A stretch of DNA of 64,000 bases from CAWAYR01 sp050250875 (GCA_050250875.1 JBFWNV010000001.1:186001-250000), one strand, 5' to 3'; positions 8,334-18,253 are shown, numbered from the stretch's first letter. The notes: generated from the sequence alone by a model not told the origin. A program made the numbers and translations.

Positions 8334-11177
8334 CTACCACACGAATCGCACGCCAAGGCGCGCGATCCGCGGGTTCACGATGATGCGAGGTATGCCGAAA
8401 TCGACGCCGGTGCTCACGCCCTGCGTCGTTACCGTGGACGCGTTCGTCAGATTGAAGACGTCGATGCCCAGGAGCACGCGCCGGCCTCCCCCGACTCCGA
8501 TTGCCTTCTCCACTCGGAGGTCCACCTGACTATTGTTCGGAGTCTCGCTGTCGCCGTTCGGTTCAGCCTTGACCGTGATCGTGCCCTGCGGCAGCCCGCG
8601 CACCACCAGCGTGCGCGTAATCGGCGAGCCGGACCCGAAACGATAGAACCCGCTCAGCGTGAAGCCGTACGGCGCTTGATAGATGGCCTGCAATTTGGCC
8701 AGCACCGTCTCGCTCAGCGGATCCCGCCCGCGACCGTTGATTTGATCGTTCGGATTCTGAAAGAGGCCGCTCGTATAGAAAGAGTTCGTAGGCGTGAGCG
8801 ACTCCATGCGTTGCACCACGACCGACCCGACGAACTGCCATCTGTTCGCCAAGCGCTTGTTGGCAACGAACTCGAACCCCCGGTAGTTGCGGTCGTTGCT
8901 CTTGCCCAGCTTGTTCGGGTTGGTTTCGAGGAATGCCTCCTGGCCAAACGTGGCCCGGTCTTGCGCGAAGACGGTGATCATGCCATCGTCTCCGCTGCCG
9001 GCTACGCCGTCTTTCCCTGGGTCGACGATCGTGACCGGAGAATACGCCGAGTCTGGGATTCCGACTTGGACGGTATGGATCAGGTCATCGTCACGACGCC
9101 AGATGAAATTGGCGTTAATCGACAGATCGCCGAATAACTCCCTGCTGAGACCGACGACCACCTCGTCGGTGTACGGATGCTTAATATCCGAGTCGAACCG
9201 AACGCGACTCGCTCCTTCGGCAAACGAGATGAGATTCCCGTTCTCGCCGACTTGAAACTTGCGGTCGCCGTTGAGGTCGTTCCACTGCACGATGAGCGAC
9301 GTCACGACGTTCTCGTCTGCGCCCGGAATCATGCCCGTGTTGACGTAGTGGTAGTACCGCGAGTAGCTGGCGCGGACGGCCGTGCGATCGTCGATGGCGA
9401 AGGACGCAGCGGCGCGTGGCGCGAAGCTGTTCCACGACCACTGCGGCTCGACCGCTGTGACCGGATGGCTCTCGAGGATCGGGTACGCTTGCGCGAGCGC
9501 GGTGTTCGCCCACGCGCCTCCGCCAGCCTCACTCGATCTCCGGCTGGGCACGAATCGGTCGTACCGGACGCCAAGGTTCAACGTCAGTTTGTTTCGAATG
9601 ACCCAGCTGTCCTGCGCGTAGAGCGACGCGACGTTGATTCGCGCATCGCCTTTTGCTGGCGTGTCGTAAAGCACGACCTGCGCCGGTACGCCCCTGTTCA
9701 CACGAAGATTGTGGTCGCCCACCGAGAACATCTCGTTGACGACCTTGCTGCGCGTGATATCCGTACCCACCTTGAGATCATGGCGGCCATGGAAATCGGC
9801 CACGAACCAGCTCAGCGATCCGGAGACATTCGTGTTCCATGAGGGAGCGCGTTTCTGGAGTACGTCTGGACTCCCGGAGCGCACGCCCGTCACGAGGTCA
9901 CGTATGCCCACCGTAGCGCCATCCGGATACACCGCATCAAGCGTTTGCCTGCCGTAGCCCGCGCCGACGGTTGCGATCACCGAATCGGACAGCGTGCCGT
10001 TCCACCGCACACTCGACAGTTGACCGAATGGCTTGCGAATGAACGTGGCTAAGCGGTCACCGGCGAGGGACGGTGCGTAGCCGCGGAAGAACGGCGCCAC
10101 TTCCTCACTCCAGTCTTGAAACGATCCCGTGAACCGGTGACCGGCGGACGGCTGGTACGTGTTCTTCCAGAAAAAGGCGTTGATGCTCGAGACTTGATCA
10201 TCCGGGTACCCGAGCAGCTGCAGTTCCTCGCGCTGACGGCGCGCCGAGCCGTACCACCAGAGCTTGTCGCGGATAATCCGGCCGCCCGGGCTCAAGGAGA
10301 TGTCGTAAGCCTGAACCACAGAGTTCGAGGTCGACGAGACACCGAGATTGCGTAGCGACTCCGTGACGTTGCTGCTCTGCAACGCGTCATCGCGGAAGTA
10401 GCCACCGGATTCACCACGAAAGGTGTTGCCACCGGATTTCGTAATGATCTGGAAAGACCCGCCCTGGGAGAAGCCGACCTCCGCCGGCTTGGCGGCCTTG
10501 AGCACCTGCACTTCTTCGACGATGTCGTAGGAGAATTTAGCCGTCTGGTCGCTGGAGATACCCGCGTCGAGGACGTTGGCTCCGTCGAATGTGAAGGAGT
10601 TGGCCATCGTGCCGGCGCCAAACACCACTAGGCGAGGAAAGTTACCGGCCTGCGTGGTCGTCGATGAGGCGCCTTCGACACCAGGGATCGTCGCCATGAG
10701 GGCGCTGAAGTCTCGACGTGTCGGGACGTTCTCAACGAGGTCTTTCGTCGTCGTGAAGCCCAGCTTGGCACTCGTCGAATCGATTGTCGGCGAATTGCCG
10801 ATGACCGTGACTGACTCTTGGAGCGAGGCGAGTGGCATCTGCACGTTGGCGCCCGTCGTCTGCCCGGCCGCGACGATCAGTTGCTCGCGCGTTAGGGACT
10901 GAAACCCCTGCAGCTCGTACGTAACGGTATAAGTGCCTGGCGGCAAGAGCTGGAGCCTGTAGTATCCCTCTCCATTCGACACGGTCGTCTGGTCCCGCTG
11001 GATTAGCGACGGGCTGTTGGCTACCACCGTGACGCCCGGCAGTACTTGGCCAGATTCGTCCCGGATGATTCCGTCAATGACGCCTGTGGGGGTTTGCGCG
11101 AGTGCCGAGGGAGCGGTCGCGCAGCAGGCGAGGGCCAGAAGCGGTAGCAGCGCTCGAACCTTACGCAGGCAGGTCAT
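8334..11177 (-). CDS. TonB-dependent outer-membrane receptor with carboxypeptidase-regulatory domain
   Basis: About 947 residues. The start at ATG 11177 follows AGGAGA about 10 nt upstream and opens a signal peptide (VRALLPLLALACCATAPSALAQ). Residues about 30-115 form a CarboxypepD_reg-like domain (GVIDGIIRDESGQVLPGVTV). A plug domain follows (VENVPTRRDFSALMATIPGV). The rest is a beta-barrel ending in an aromatic residue (RLGVRFVW), as outer-membrane assembly requires. The layout matches the Oar/SusC-like receptors abundant in Acidobacteriota, which import oligopeptides or oligosaccharides. The position upstream of two peptidases favours a peptide substrate (inference). Confidence 0.9.
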   Translation of the reverse strand: MTCLRKVRALLPLLALACCATAPSALAQTPTGVIDGIIRDESGQVLPGVTVVANSPSLIQRDQTTVSNGEGYYRLQLLPPGTYTVTYELQGFQSLTREQLIVAAGQTTGANVQMPLASLQESVTVIGNSPTIDSTSAKLGFTTTKDLVENVPTRRDFSALMATIPGVEGASSTTTQAGNFPRLVVFGAGTMANSFTFDGANVLDAGISSDQTAKFSYDIVEEVQVLKAAKPAEVGFSQGGSFQIITKSGGNTFRGESGGYFRDDALQSSNVTESLRNLGVSSTSNSVVQAYDISLSPGGRIIRDKLWWYGSARRQREELQLLGYPDDQVSSINAFFWKNTYQPSAGHRFTGSFQDWSEEVAPFFRGYAPSLAGDRLATFIRKPFGQLSSVRWNGTLSDSVIATVGAGYGRQTLDAVYPDGATVGIRDLVTGVRSGSPDVLQKRAPSWNTNVSGSLSWFVADFHGRHDLKVGTDITRSKVVNEMFSVGDHNLRVNRGVPAQVVLYDTPAKGDARINVASLYAQDSWVIRNKLTLNLGVRYDRFVPSRRSSEAGGGAWANTALAQAYPILESHPVTAVEPQWSWNSFAPRAAASFAIDDRTAVRASYSRYYHYVNTGMIPGADENVVTSLIVQWNDLNGDRKFQVGENGNLISFAEGASRVRFDSDIKHPYTDEVVVGLSRELFGDLSINANFIWRRDDDLIHTVQVGIPDSAYSPVTIVDPGKDGVAGSGDDGMITVFAQDRATFGQEAFLETNPNKLGKSNDRNYRGFEFVANKRLANRWQFVGSVVVQRMESLTPTNSFYTSGLFQNPNDQINGRGRDPLSETVLAKLQAIYQAPYGFTLSGFYRFGSGSPITRTLVVRGLPQGTITVKAEPNGDSETPNNSQVDLRVEKAIGVGGGRRVLLGIDVFNLTNASTVTTQGVSTGVDFGIPRIIVNPRIARLGVRFVW

Positions 11178-11309
11178 GAGACTGTTCTCCTGTCTCCGAC
11201 GGCGGCGCCGACCCGTTCCAAGCCTCGTCCACGCCTCGACCAGCATGGGGTGAGCGACGTCGAGGGACTAGAGCACCGGGCCAACGCGAAGGCTTCCGCG
11301 AACGGCGGC

Positions 11310-11339
11310 ACTATAGGGGGGCGATCTGGAGACTGGCAA
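11310..11339 (-). promoter_or_regulatory. Sigma-70-like promoter for the TonB receptor gene
   Basis: On the minus strand TTGCCA (11339-11334) and TATAGT (11315-11310) are separated by 18 bp. Each matches the housekeeping consensus at five of six positions. It lies about 130 bp upstream of the receptor start and just downstream of the symporter stop. Confidence 0.5.
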
Positions 11340-11360
11340 GCGAAACATTGTTAAAGCTTG

Positions 11361-12668
11361 TTACGCGTTTGTCGGCGCGTGGAGGCCCACGGCAGTGCGC
11401 GGGCGCCGTCCCAGCACGACCGCAGCCGTCATGCCACCGGTCACGTTGACAGTCGTGCGGAACATGTCGGGCAGCGCATCGACACCGAGCAGTAGGCCGA
11501 TACCGGACAACGGCAGTCCGGACGCCAGGAGTACAGGCGCGACAGCGATGATGCTGCCGCCAGGTATTCCTGGCACGCTAAAGGTCGTGAGCACGACGGT
11601 GAGGACAATAGTGATGAGCTGAGCATCGCCAAGCGTTACATCGTAGATACGTGCCAGGAAGATCACACCGACCGTCTGCGCGACTGCCGAGCCCACCCGA
11701 AAGATCGCCCCGGCGAGAGGGACGAGAAAGACCGTGATCTCCTCGCCGAGTCCGAGGACGCTTCGCGCGCCCTCGATCATCGCCGGCAACGATGCGAGTG
11801 AAGAGCGTGAACTGAATGCAACGGCCTGTGCGGGCAAGGTGCCTTGCACGAACCGGCGGAGGGGAATCCGGCCACCCAAGGCCGCCACCGGATACAACAC
11901 GAGAAGACCGAATGCAATGGTCAACGCGATCACGATGACGACGTAGTAGGCGAGAGCCCCGGCAATGGCCGCGCCCGTCTGAGCGGCCAGGACGAGCGCG
12001 AGTGCGAAGACACCGACGGGCGCCAACGCCAGCGTCCATCGCACCAGCACGAACATGGACTCAGCGATGCCCTGGAAGAATCCGAGAACGGCCTGTCTCG
12101 GCTCGTCTCCGGCTTGTCGAATTGCGAGCCCCAGCAGCAGTGCGAAAACGATGAGGGGCAGCATGGTGTCCTTGGTGGCCGCCTCCATCGGATTGGCTGG
12201 CACAAGCCCGACGAGCCATTGTGCCAAGTCGGCGGAGTCGGCAGCCTTGACGATCTCGCCACTGACCGCCTCGCCCCGTAGCGAAGCCGCCACCGTGGGG
12301 TCAATCTCTAGCCGCGCGAACAGCGGCCGACCGACCAAAGCGCCGAATAGGGCCGCACTGGTTAAGAGAGCGAGGAACAGGGCGACGGCGCCACGACCGA
12401 TGCGCCCGAGCGCTTCCGTGTTAAGCGCGGAGCCGACCGACACCACCAGGCACGACACCACCAGAGGCGTGACACACATCCGAAGAGCGTTGACCCACAG
12501 CTGCCCGACGGGCTGGGCGATCCCGACCACGACATCGACTGAACCGCTCCACCTCAGCAAGAAACCGACACCGAGCCCCACGACCAATCCGAAGAGCGTG
12601 CGGACGGCGAGCGACATCGCACCAACGCCGGCATAGCGGCCGTCAGGCTGGAGTGGCCGGTCGGTCAC
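11361..12668 (-). CDS. Dicarboxylate/amino acid:cation symporter (DAACS family)
   Basis: 435 residues of the GltP/DctA fold with eight membrane helices and two re-entrant hairpins. Family signatures are visible: the serine-rich AFSSRSSLASLPAM (hairpin 1), GIPGGSIIAVAPVLLA (hairpin 2) and GVDALPDMFRTTVNVTGG, which carries the substrate-binding D...RT..NV.G pattern of helix 8. Expected role is Na+- or H+-coupled uptake of acidic amino acids or C4-dicarboxylates at the inner membrane. Its start ATG overlaps the stop of the upstream hydrolase gene (ATGA), so the two are translationally coupled. It would complete the route from receptor and peptidases to the cytoplasm (inference). Confidence 0.88.
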   Translation of the reverse strand: MTDRPLQPDGRYAGVGAMSLAVRTLFGLVVGLGVGFLLRWSGSVDVVVGIAQPVGQLWVNALRMCVTPLVVSCLVVSVGSALNTEALGRIGRGAVALFLALLTSAALFGALVGRPLFARLEIDPTVAASLRGEAVSGEIVKAADSADLAQWLVGLVPANPMEAATKDTMLPLIVFALLLGLAIRQAGDEPRQAVLGFFQGIAESMFVLVRWTLALAPVGVFALALVLAAQTGAAIAGALAYYVVIVIALTIAFGLLVLYPVAALGGRIPLRRFVQGTLPAQAVAFSSRSSLASLPAMIEGARSVLGLGEEITVFLVPLAGAIFRVGSAVAQTVGVIFLARIYDVTLGDAQLITIVLTVVLTTFSVPGIPGGSIIAVAPVLLASGLPLSGIGLLLGVDALPDMFRTTVNVTGGMTAAVVLGRRPRTAVGLHAPTNA

Positions 12669-14218
12669 CGCCCATCCCTGGCGGGGGGCTGAAACAACGG
12701 CTTGACCTTCGGCGCCGTGGCCGCTTCCATCGCCTTCGCGTCGGCTTCGAGCAGGTAGCCGTCGCGCACGAGCGCGTCGGCCGCCGCGCGATAGCGTCGC
12801 AGATACTCCTCGGCACTACCGTAACGCTCCTGCACCGAGGCCCGGGAGTCGCGGGTCATCTGACGCTGCCACGTCGACCGGGGAAACGGATACCAGAACA
12901 CGGACATGTCGCCGCAGTCGTTGTCCAGGGGCGCGTTCCACCCACCGTATGTCCCAAGCGGCACCGCGACCGCCGGAAGGCGAACGCCGCCCTCGCCGAT
13001 TCCGTCAGCGTCTCGTCGGGGAACCTGCATGACGGCCTTTGGCTGGTCGGCCGGTGCCGGTGACAGATATGGAGCCGGCGCGCCCGGCTCAATCGTCATC
13101 AGACGGGACGGCGCGAGCGCTGCCCCGCCTTGTACCCAGTGCACCAGGCCCATGAGACCCGCGCGCATGAGGGGATGCCAGTCGAGGTTTGCGCGGGGCA
13201 TTTCGCAGTTGTTCTGGAGGACGATGCCATGTGAGCCACCGGCCACGTCCCACACCCGCACCGCCTCGGGCAGCGGCACGTCTGCGGTCCCGGTGGGGCC
13301 TGTGCGCAACAGAGACAGACGCCGTCTGCCGTAGTCGCCCTCCACATTGGTCGCCAGAATCTTGGGCGGCGCTTCTTTTCGTGCGGCCAGCGGAGCAAGA
13401 ACGTCCGCGTAGGTAAATGGGTAGACGGCGCTGTCGCCCACCAGGGTCGCGCGAACCACATCGGCCTGTGCGCCCGGAGGAGGTATGAAGGGCATCGATC
13501 CAACCTGTCCGACTTGGAGGTGCAGGCCGTCGAAGACCATCCGTGGGCCGACTCGGTTGAACCCATGATGCAGGAACGACTTCAGGAACCGCGCCGTCTG
13601 CGACGAGCCTGCGGCAATAGCTTGGTTGACTCGGCCCGCTACCGGGTTTGCCGTCCCAGCCCCGTCGGCCGCCTCGAATCGAAGAAATGCGGCAAAGTCG
13701 CGAATGGCCGCGAATCCCACGGCCGACAACAGAATCGGTCTGCCGTCCGGACCCGCGTACGCCGGCAGCGCAATGCCGTGGGTGTTCTGCCAGCTCGCAA
13801 CGGCGACAATGAATCCCTCGTCCTCGAGAAAGCCGTTGCCGACCTCAATGCCGCGCACGACCGACTCGAGAGGGCTGTTGTACATCCCGTGGACTACCGG
13901 TCGTCCGTTGTTCTCGACGTCGAAGAGCAGCACGTGATTGCCGGCCGCTGCCGACTCGGGCGTGAGAATAATGAAGTCGCTTCGATACTCGACACGGCCG
14001 TCCGCCCGTCGCGTGGCTTTGTCGAGGTTGGGAATCGACTCCGTGGCGGGGTCAAGGCTGCCGACGAACACCCCCTCGAACTTGACGTAGGGCCCCATCC
14101 GCGAAGCGTGGAACACCTCGCGACTTGTAACCTCGATCCGTTCGACACTCGCCAGTGCGTGCCCGACCCCCACGATCCATAGGATTAGCGCGAAGGTCGC
14201 GCACCGTAGTCTGCACAT
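12665..14218 (-). CDS. Exported alpha/beta hydrolase-domain protein (Abhydrolase_10-like)
   Basis: About 517 residues. The start at ATG 14218 is preceded by GGAGGAAGTG and opens a signal peptide (ATFALILWIVGVGHALA). The protein resembles the large secreted alpha/beta-hydrolase-domain family of Acidobacteria and Proteobacteria: YRSDFIILTPESAAAGNHVL, FDVENNGRP, and a nucleophile-elbow-like AAGSSQTARFLKSFL. A late GGSHGIVLQ may carry the catalytic His. The substrate is unknown; ester hydrolysis in the periplasm is likely. It is the first gene of a pair with the DAACS symporter. Confidence 0.72.
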   Translation of the reverse strand: MCRLRCATFALILWIVGVGHALASVERIEVTSREVFHASRMGPYVKFEGVFVGSLDPATESIPNLDKATRRADGRVEYRSDFIILTPESAAAGNHVLLFDVENNGRPVVHGMYNSPLESVVRGIEVGNGFLEDEGFIVAVASWQNTHGIALPAYAGPDGRPILLSAVGFAAIRDFAAFLRFEAADGAGTANPVAGRVNQAIAAGSSQTARFLKSFLHHGFNRVGPRMVFDGLHLQVGQVGSMPFIPPPGAQADVVRATLVGDSAVYPFTYADVLAPLAARKEAPPKILATNVEGDYGRRRLSLLRTGPTGTADVPLPEAVRVWDVAGGSHGIVLQNNCEMPRANLDWHPLMRAGLMGLVHWVQGGAALAPSRLMTIEPGAPAPYLSPAPADQPKAVMQVPRRDADGIGEGGVRLPAVAVPLGTYGGWNAPLDNDCGDMSVFWYPFPRSTWQRQMTRDSRASVQERYGSAEEYLRRYRAAADALVRDGYLLEADAKAMEAATAPKVKPLFQPPARDGR

Positions 14219-14445
14219 CACTTCCTCCATCTCGACGACACATCGCCACCCTCGGTTCGAACTAGATTCTAGCCGGCAGTCTCTCATGCGCGACACCGAG
14301 GACCCGGATCAGCTGGCCATCGCGCTGAACCCAATCAGCTCGCCGACGGCTGCCTCGGCGCGAACCAACCATGGGCGCTCGGTAGATATAGGCCATTCGC
14401 GAGAACGATCGGGACACCGGTTTGCAAAAACATGTTTCGCGAGAT

Positions 14446-15135
14446 TCATGGCGTAAAGGTGTAGCCGGTGCCGTGCACGGTTTGGATATGGCGCGGGTTG
14501 TGAGGGTCGACTTCGAGCTTCTGGCGCAAGCGGGCGACATGCGTATCCACCGTTCGTGTGAGCGGCGCGTTTCTGAACCCCCACACCACTTGCAGCAACT
14601 CGTCCCGCGTGAACACTCGCCTCGGATGGCTGAGAAGGAAGCGCAGGAGATCCATTTCCTTTTGTGTGAATGGCACCCTGACTCCGGCACGCTCGACGAG
14701 CACTAGGTCCAGGTCGACGACCACCTCTGCGAACCGCACCGTGCCGTTCGGCGGCCGATCGCGCGCGTGCCGACGCAAGACGACTCGAATGCGCGCGAGA
14801 AGCTCACCAATGGAAAACGGCTTCGTGACGTAGTCGTCAGCGCCGAGGTCCAGTCCGCGAATCTTGTCCGACTCCTCGGCGCCGGCGCTGACAAGAACGA
14901 TTGGCGCTATGGCGCGACCGGCAAGGTCGCGGCAGAACTCGAAGCCGTCTCCGTCCGGAATTGCCGGATCGAGGATTACCAGGTCCGGCCGCCAGCCGAT
15001 GGCCCTACTAAGGCCCACAGCGCCTCGGTCGGCTCGTTCGACGTCGTAGCCCTCGCCCGCTAGGCTATTCCCGAGGTCGCGCGCGAGCCCCACATCGGCA
15101 TCGATGATGAGGATACGATTCAGGATACGCTCCAC
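14446..15135 (-). CDS. OmpR/PhoB-family response regulator
   Basis: 229 residues from a GTG start. The receiver domain has the acidic pair in LIIDADVG, the phospho-acceptor D56 in LVILDPAIPDGDG and the lysine of YVTKPF. A C-terminal winged helix (residues about 130-229) carries TQKEMDLLRFLLSHP, VFTRDELL and RTVDTHVARLRQKLE, then VHGTGYTF, all typical of Trans_reg_C. No histidine kinase lies beside it, so it is an orphan here. It stands at the upstream end of the minus-strand uptake block and may regulate it (inference). The 230 bp to the next gene hold no recognisable feature. Confidence 0.9.
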   Translation of the reverse strand: MERILNRILIIDADVGLARDLGNSLAGEGYDVERADRGAVGLSRAIGWRPDLVILDPAIPDGDGFEFCRDLAGRAIAPIVLVSAGAEESDKIRGLDLGADDYVTKPFSIGELLARIRVVLRRHARDRPPNGTVRFAEVVVDLDLVLVERAGVRVPFTQKEMDLLRFLLSHPRRVFTRDELLQVVWGFRNAPLTRTVDTHVARLRQKLEVDPHNPRHIQTVHGTGYTFTP

Positions 15136-15340
15136 ATTCGGACGCGTGCGTCGGTCGCAACGGCAGAAGCCCCACCATCACGGGGCGCCAGTGCACCACA
15201 TCGGTTACCAGGCTCGGCCATTAATTCCGCGTGTTCGTTCAGAAAGCACGAGAGTATGGCTTTTCTGGGACACCCCTTTTGACGACCATATCTTAACGCT
15301 CAGATCGATTCCTGCCCGTTTCTGGGAGGGTTGGCCGGGG

Positions 15341-15366
15341 TGAACCGTACCGCGTTTATCGGAGGC
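15341..15366 (+). repeat. Left terminal inverted repeat of the decayed IS3 element
   Basis: Begins TGAACCGTACCGCG and continues to TCGGAGGC; 20 of 26 bases match the inverted right end. Confidence 0.7.
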
Positions 15367-15392
15367 GTCGTTCCGAGAGAGGATGGAGCCGA

Positions 15393-15711
15393 TGCCCCGA
15401 CCGAACAAGTATTCTCCCGAACTGCGTGAGCGTGTCGTCCGGATGGTCCTCGACCACACCGTCGAGTAGCGTCCCAGTGGGCCCCGATGCGGCCCGTCGC
15501 CGAGAAGCTGGGATGCGCCGTGGAGGCACTCCGGCGCTGGGTGCGCCAGGCCGAGCGCGACAGCGGCCAGCGTCCCGGCCTGACGACGTCCGAGTGCGAG
15601 GACGTGAAGTGTCTGCAGCGCGAGGTCGTCGAGCTGCGGCGCGCCAACGAGATCCTGCGGAAAGCGTCCGCGTATTTCGCCCAGGCGGAACTCGACCGCC
15701 GAGCGAAGTGA
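15393..15711 (+). pseudogene. IS3-family OrfA, interrupted
   Basis: The frame from ATG 15393 starts as a normal OrfA (MPRPNKYSPELRERVVRMVL) but hits a TAG after DHTVE. Translation in a second frame from about 15487 gives the rest of the HTH and coiled coil (MRPVAEKLGCAVEALRRWVR; RRANEILRKASAYFAQAELD). A nonsense change plus a frameshift therefore inactivate it. Confidence 0.85.
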
Positions 15712-16637
15712 CGGTCCGATTCATCAACGATCATCGCGATCAATTCGGGGTTGAGCCGATCTGCGCCGGGCTGCCGATCGCCCCGCCCACGCATTTCCGC
15801 CACATCGCGCAAGGCCGCAACCCGGCGCAACACCCGGCGCGCGCCCAGCGCGACGACGAGCTGAAGACCGCGATTCGCCGCATCTGGGAGACACACCATC
15901 AGGTCCACGGGCCGCGCAAGGGTGCGGCAGCTGCGCCGCGAGGGCCACGACGCCGCGCGCTGCACCGTCGAGCGGCTGATGGCGCAGCTGGGCCCCCAGG
16001 GCACCACCCGCAGCCGGGCCCGGGTCACGACGACGCAGGCCGCCCCGGCGGCGGACCATCGCCCGGACCTGGTCGAGCGTGCGTTCGTCGCGACGGGGCC
16101 GCATCAGCTCTGGGTGTCGGACTTCACCTACGTGGCCACCTGGCGCGGCTTCGTCTACGTCGCCTTCGTCGTCGATGTTTTCGCGCGGCGGATCGTCGGG
16201 TGGCGCGTGTCGGCACTGCTGCGCACGGACTGTGTCCTCGATGCCCTCGAGCAGGCGATCTGCGAGCGCTGCGGAGCGGGCACGCCGGGCCTGGTCCATC
16301 ACAGCGATTGCGGCTCGCAGTACCTGTTGATGCGGCACATCGACCGGCTGAGCGACACCGGCATCGCACCGTCCGTCGGCAGCCGTGGCGATGCCCGCGA
16401 CAATTCGCTCGCCGAATCGGTGATCGGGCTCTACAAGACGGAGGTCATTCAACGGCTGGGACCGTGGCGCTCGCTCGAGGCAGCAGAGTCCGCGACCGTG
16501 GCTGGGTCCACTGGTTCAACACGGCACGACTGCTCGAGCCGATCGGTTACATTCCGCCCGACGAACACGAAGCGCACTACTATGCGCAGGCACTCATCGC
16601 CCGAGTCACAGTCACCAGTCTCCGACATTCCCGGTAA
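15708..16637 (+). pseudogene. IS3-family OrfB transposase, frameshifted twice
   Basis: OrfB begins in one frame (MTVRFINDHRDQFGVEPICA). It shifts near 15920 into the frame with the HTH_21 end and the DDE core: LWVSDFTYVATW, VHHSDCGSQYL, and DNSLAESVIGLYKTE with the final Glu. It shifts back near 16490 to finish with VHWFNTARLLEPIGYIPPDE. All three catalytic acids are still readable, but the protein cannot be made as one chain. The decay is recent enough to leave nearly the whole length alignable. Confidence 0.85.
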
Positions 16638-16643
16638 GGTTCA
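16618..16643 (-). repeat. Right terminal inverted repeat of the decayed IS3 element
   Basis: Read on the minus strand it begins TGAACCTTACCGGG and continues to TCGGAGAC, pairing with 15341-15366. Confidence 0.7.
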
Positions 16644-16663
16644 GAGCGACCTGAGCACCACGT

Positions 16664-18253
16664 TCACGGCGTCGCGGGGGCGGGCAACGGCAGCCTCGGC
16701 AGACGCGCGTCGCGCATCGCGGTGTGGTACGCGAACGTGGCCACGATCGCGGCCGCCTGCTTCAGATCATCGGGCAAGATCGATTCGAGCACGTCCATGT
16801 TCGTGTGGTGCGTGCGTGATTCGTAGTCGATGGGATCCTGGATAAACTGGAACCCTGGTAGCCCGACGTGCATATAGTCGAGGTGATCGGTGCCACCCAC
16901 CTTCTGAATCGCCAGGGTGGACGCGCCTAGGTCGTGAAACGGTCTGAGCCACGCGTCGAAGATCGGGCGGACACCCTCGTTGCCTTGCAGGTACACACCC
17001 CGGATCCGGCCGGTGCCGTTATCGAGATTGAAATAGCCCGCCAGCTTCCCGTGCTCGGGCTTGAGCGCCATCGTCTTGGGGTCGCCGAAGTGGTTGCCCA
17101 CGTAGGTGATCGAGCCCAGGTGGCCGCCCTCTTCCGCGTCCCACAGCGCTAGGCGGATCGTACGGCGCGGGCGCACGCCCGTCGCTTTGAGGATGCGCAT
17201 CGCCTCCATCATCACGGCGCTGCCGGCGCCGTTGTCGGTGGCGCCCGTCCCCGTGTGCCACGAGTCGAAGTGGCCGCCGAGCATCACGACCTCGTCGCCG
17301 ATGAGCGGATCAACGCCAGGCAGTTCAGCCACGATGCTCACGCTGCGAACGTCGCGGAGGATCTCCACGTCGAGCTGGAGGTCCAGAGTAACCGGGCTCT
17401 TGCGCTCTACGAGCCGCCCTATGCGCCCGTAGTGCTCGCGCGACAGTGCGAAGGACGGCACGGTGAGCGACGGATTCGGAATCTTCCACTGTGCGCCTGA
17501 CGTGTCGAACCCGCCCGCGTCTGTGGCCCAGATGACCCCCGACGACAGCGGGCTCGCGAGGAGCACCGCCGCCACGCCTTCGTCGCGGAAGAACTTCGCC
17601 ACGACCGCGCGCTGCTCGAACCCCAGGCGCCGGGATCGCTCGGCGCCCGCATAGTTGGGTCCGTCCGACGAGCTGACCACGAGTGTGGCGGGGTCGATGG
17701 CCGCCTGGCCGCGCGCGAGCAGTTCGTCGCTGAAACGCGTGGCGGTCGCTTCGAAGTTCGTGGCTGGCGCCGTGCGTGGCGCGCCGTTCATCACGATGGC
17801 GCCGCGCAGCTTGCCGCGATACCGATCGAAGTCCGCCGGTGTCGAGACCTCCACGAGCACTGGCGCGCCTATCACGCGCCCGGCCGTGCCAGGGCTCCAC
17901 GCCAGCGGCTGAGCAAGCACGTGCAGATACTGGGGCTCCGTCATCTCCACGTTGAACCGCTTGAGCGCCCAGCCCGGTCCCGGGAACCCGCCCGGCTCGA
18001 ACGCCACGTTCTCCAGTCCCCACCCCGTGAGCCGCGTCTTGGCCCAGTCCGCCGCCGCCGCGTAGCTAGGCGACCCACGCAGCCGTGCGCCGTAGACGTC
18101 CGTCAGCTCGGCCAGCGTCTCCATCACCGTCGAATGCTGGAAGGCTTCGATCTTGATGCGTGCCACCATCGCTTCGTCCACGAATTCGTCCGCACGTACG
18201 GACAGCGTGAACACAAGCGCGACCGCGGACAGGGCGAATGCGGCTATCTTCAT
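16664..18253 (-). CDS. M28-family exported metallopeptidase (carboxypeptidase Q-like)
   Basis: 529 residues with a signal peptide (MKIAAFALSAVALVFTLSVR). A PA-like insert lies at about residues 120-300. The di-zinc core has all canonical ligands: H328 (GGHFDSW), D340 (GATDNGAG), catalytic E374 and ligand E375 (WDAEEGGHLGS), D411 (FNLDNGTG) and H483 (THHTNMD). It therefore differs clearly from the two variant M28 proteins at 3898-8248 and should be an active aminopeptidase or dipeptidase outside the cytoplasm. Its 3' end abuts the decayed IS element. Confidence 0.92.
   Translation of the reverse strand: MKIAAFALSAVALVFTLSVRADEFVDEAMVARIKIEAFQHSTVMETLAELTDVYGARLRGSPSYAAAADWAKTRLTGWGLENVAFEPGGFPGPGWALKRFNVEMTEPQYLHVLAQPLAWSPGTAGRVIGAPVLVEVSTPADFDRYRGKLRGAIVMNGAPRTAPATNFEATATRFSDELLARGQAAIDPATLVVSSSDGPNYAGAERSRRLGFEQRAVVAKFFRDEGVAAVLLASPLSSGVIWATDAGGFDTSGAQWKIPNPSLTVPSFALSREHYGRIGRLVERKSPVTLDLQLDVEILRDVRSVSIVAELPGVDPLIGDEVVMLGGHFDSWHTGTGATDNGAGSAVMMEAMRILKATGVRPRRTIRLALWDAEEGGHLGSITYVGNHFGDPKTMALKPEHGKLAGYFNLDNGTGRIRGVYLQGNEGVRPIFDAWLRPFHDLGASTLAIQKVGGTDHLDYMHVGLPGFQFIQDPIDYESRTHHTNMDVLESILPDDLKQAAAIVATFAYHTAMRDARLPRLPLPAPATP

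Larger units (their letters stand above)
15341..16643 (+). mobile_element. Decayed IS3-family insertion sequence
   Basis: A 1.3-kb element with 26-bp imperfect terminal repeats: TGAACCGTACCGCGTTTATC at 15341 and, inverted, TGAACCTTACCGGGAATGTC ending at 16643 (20 of 26 positions agree). The transposase frames between them are interrupted. The flanking triplets ggg and gag do not form a clean target duplication. The right end lies 20 bp beyond the stop codon of the convergent M28 peptidase gene. With the IS407-like element it brackets the lower-GC uptake block. Confidence 0.85.

Noticed and set aside
15240..15300. TTTTCTGGGACACCCCTTTT as the end of a further insertion sequence
   Set aside because: It looks IS-like, but no inverted partner or transposase piece was found, so it cannot be supported.
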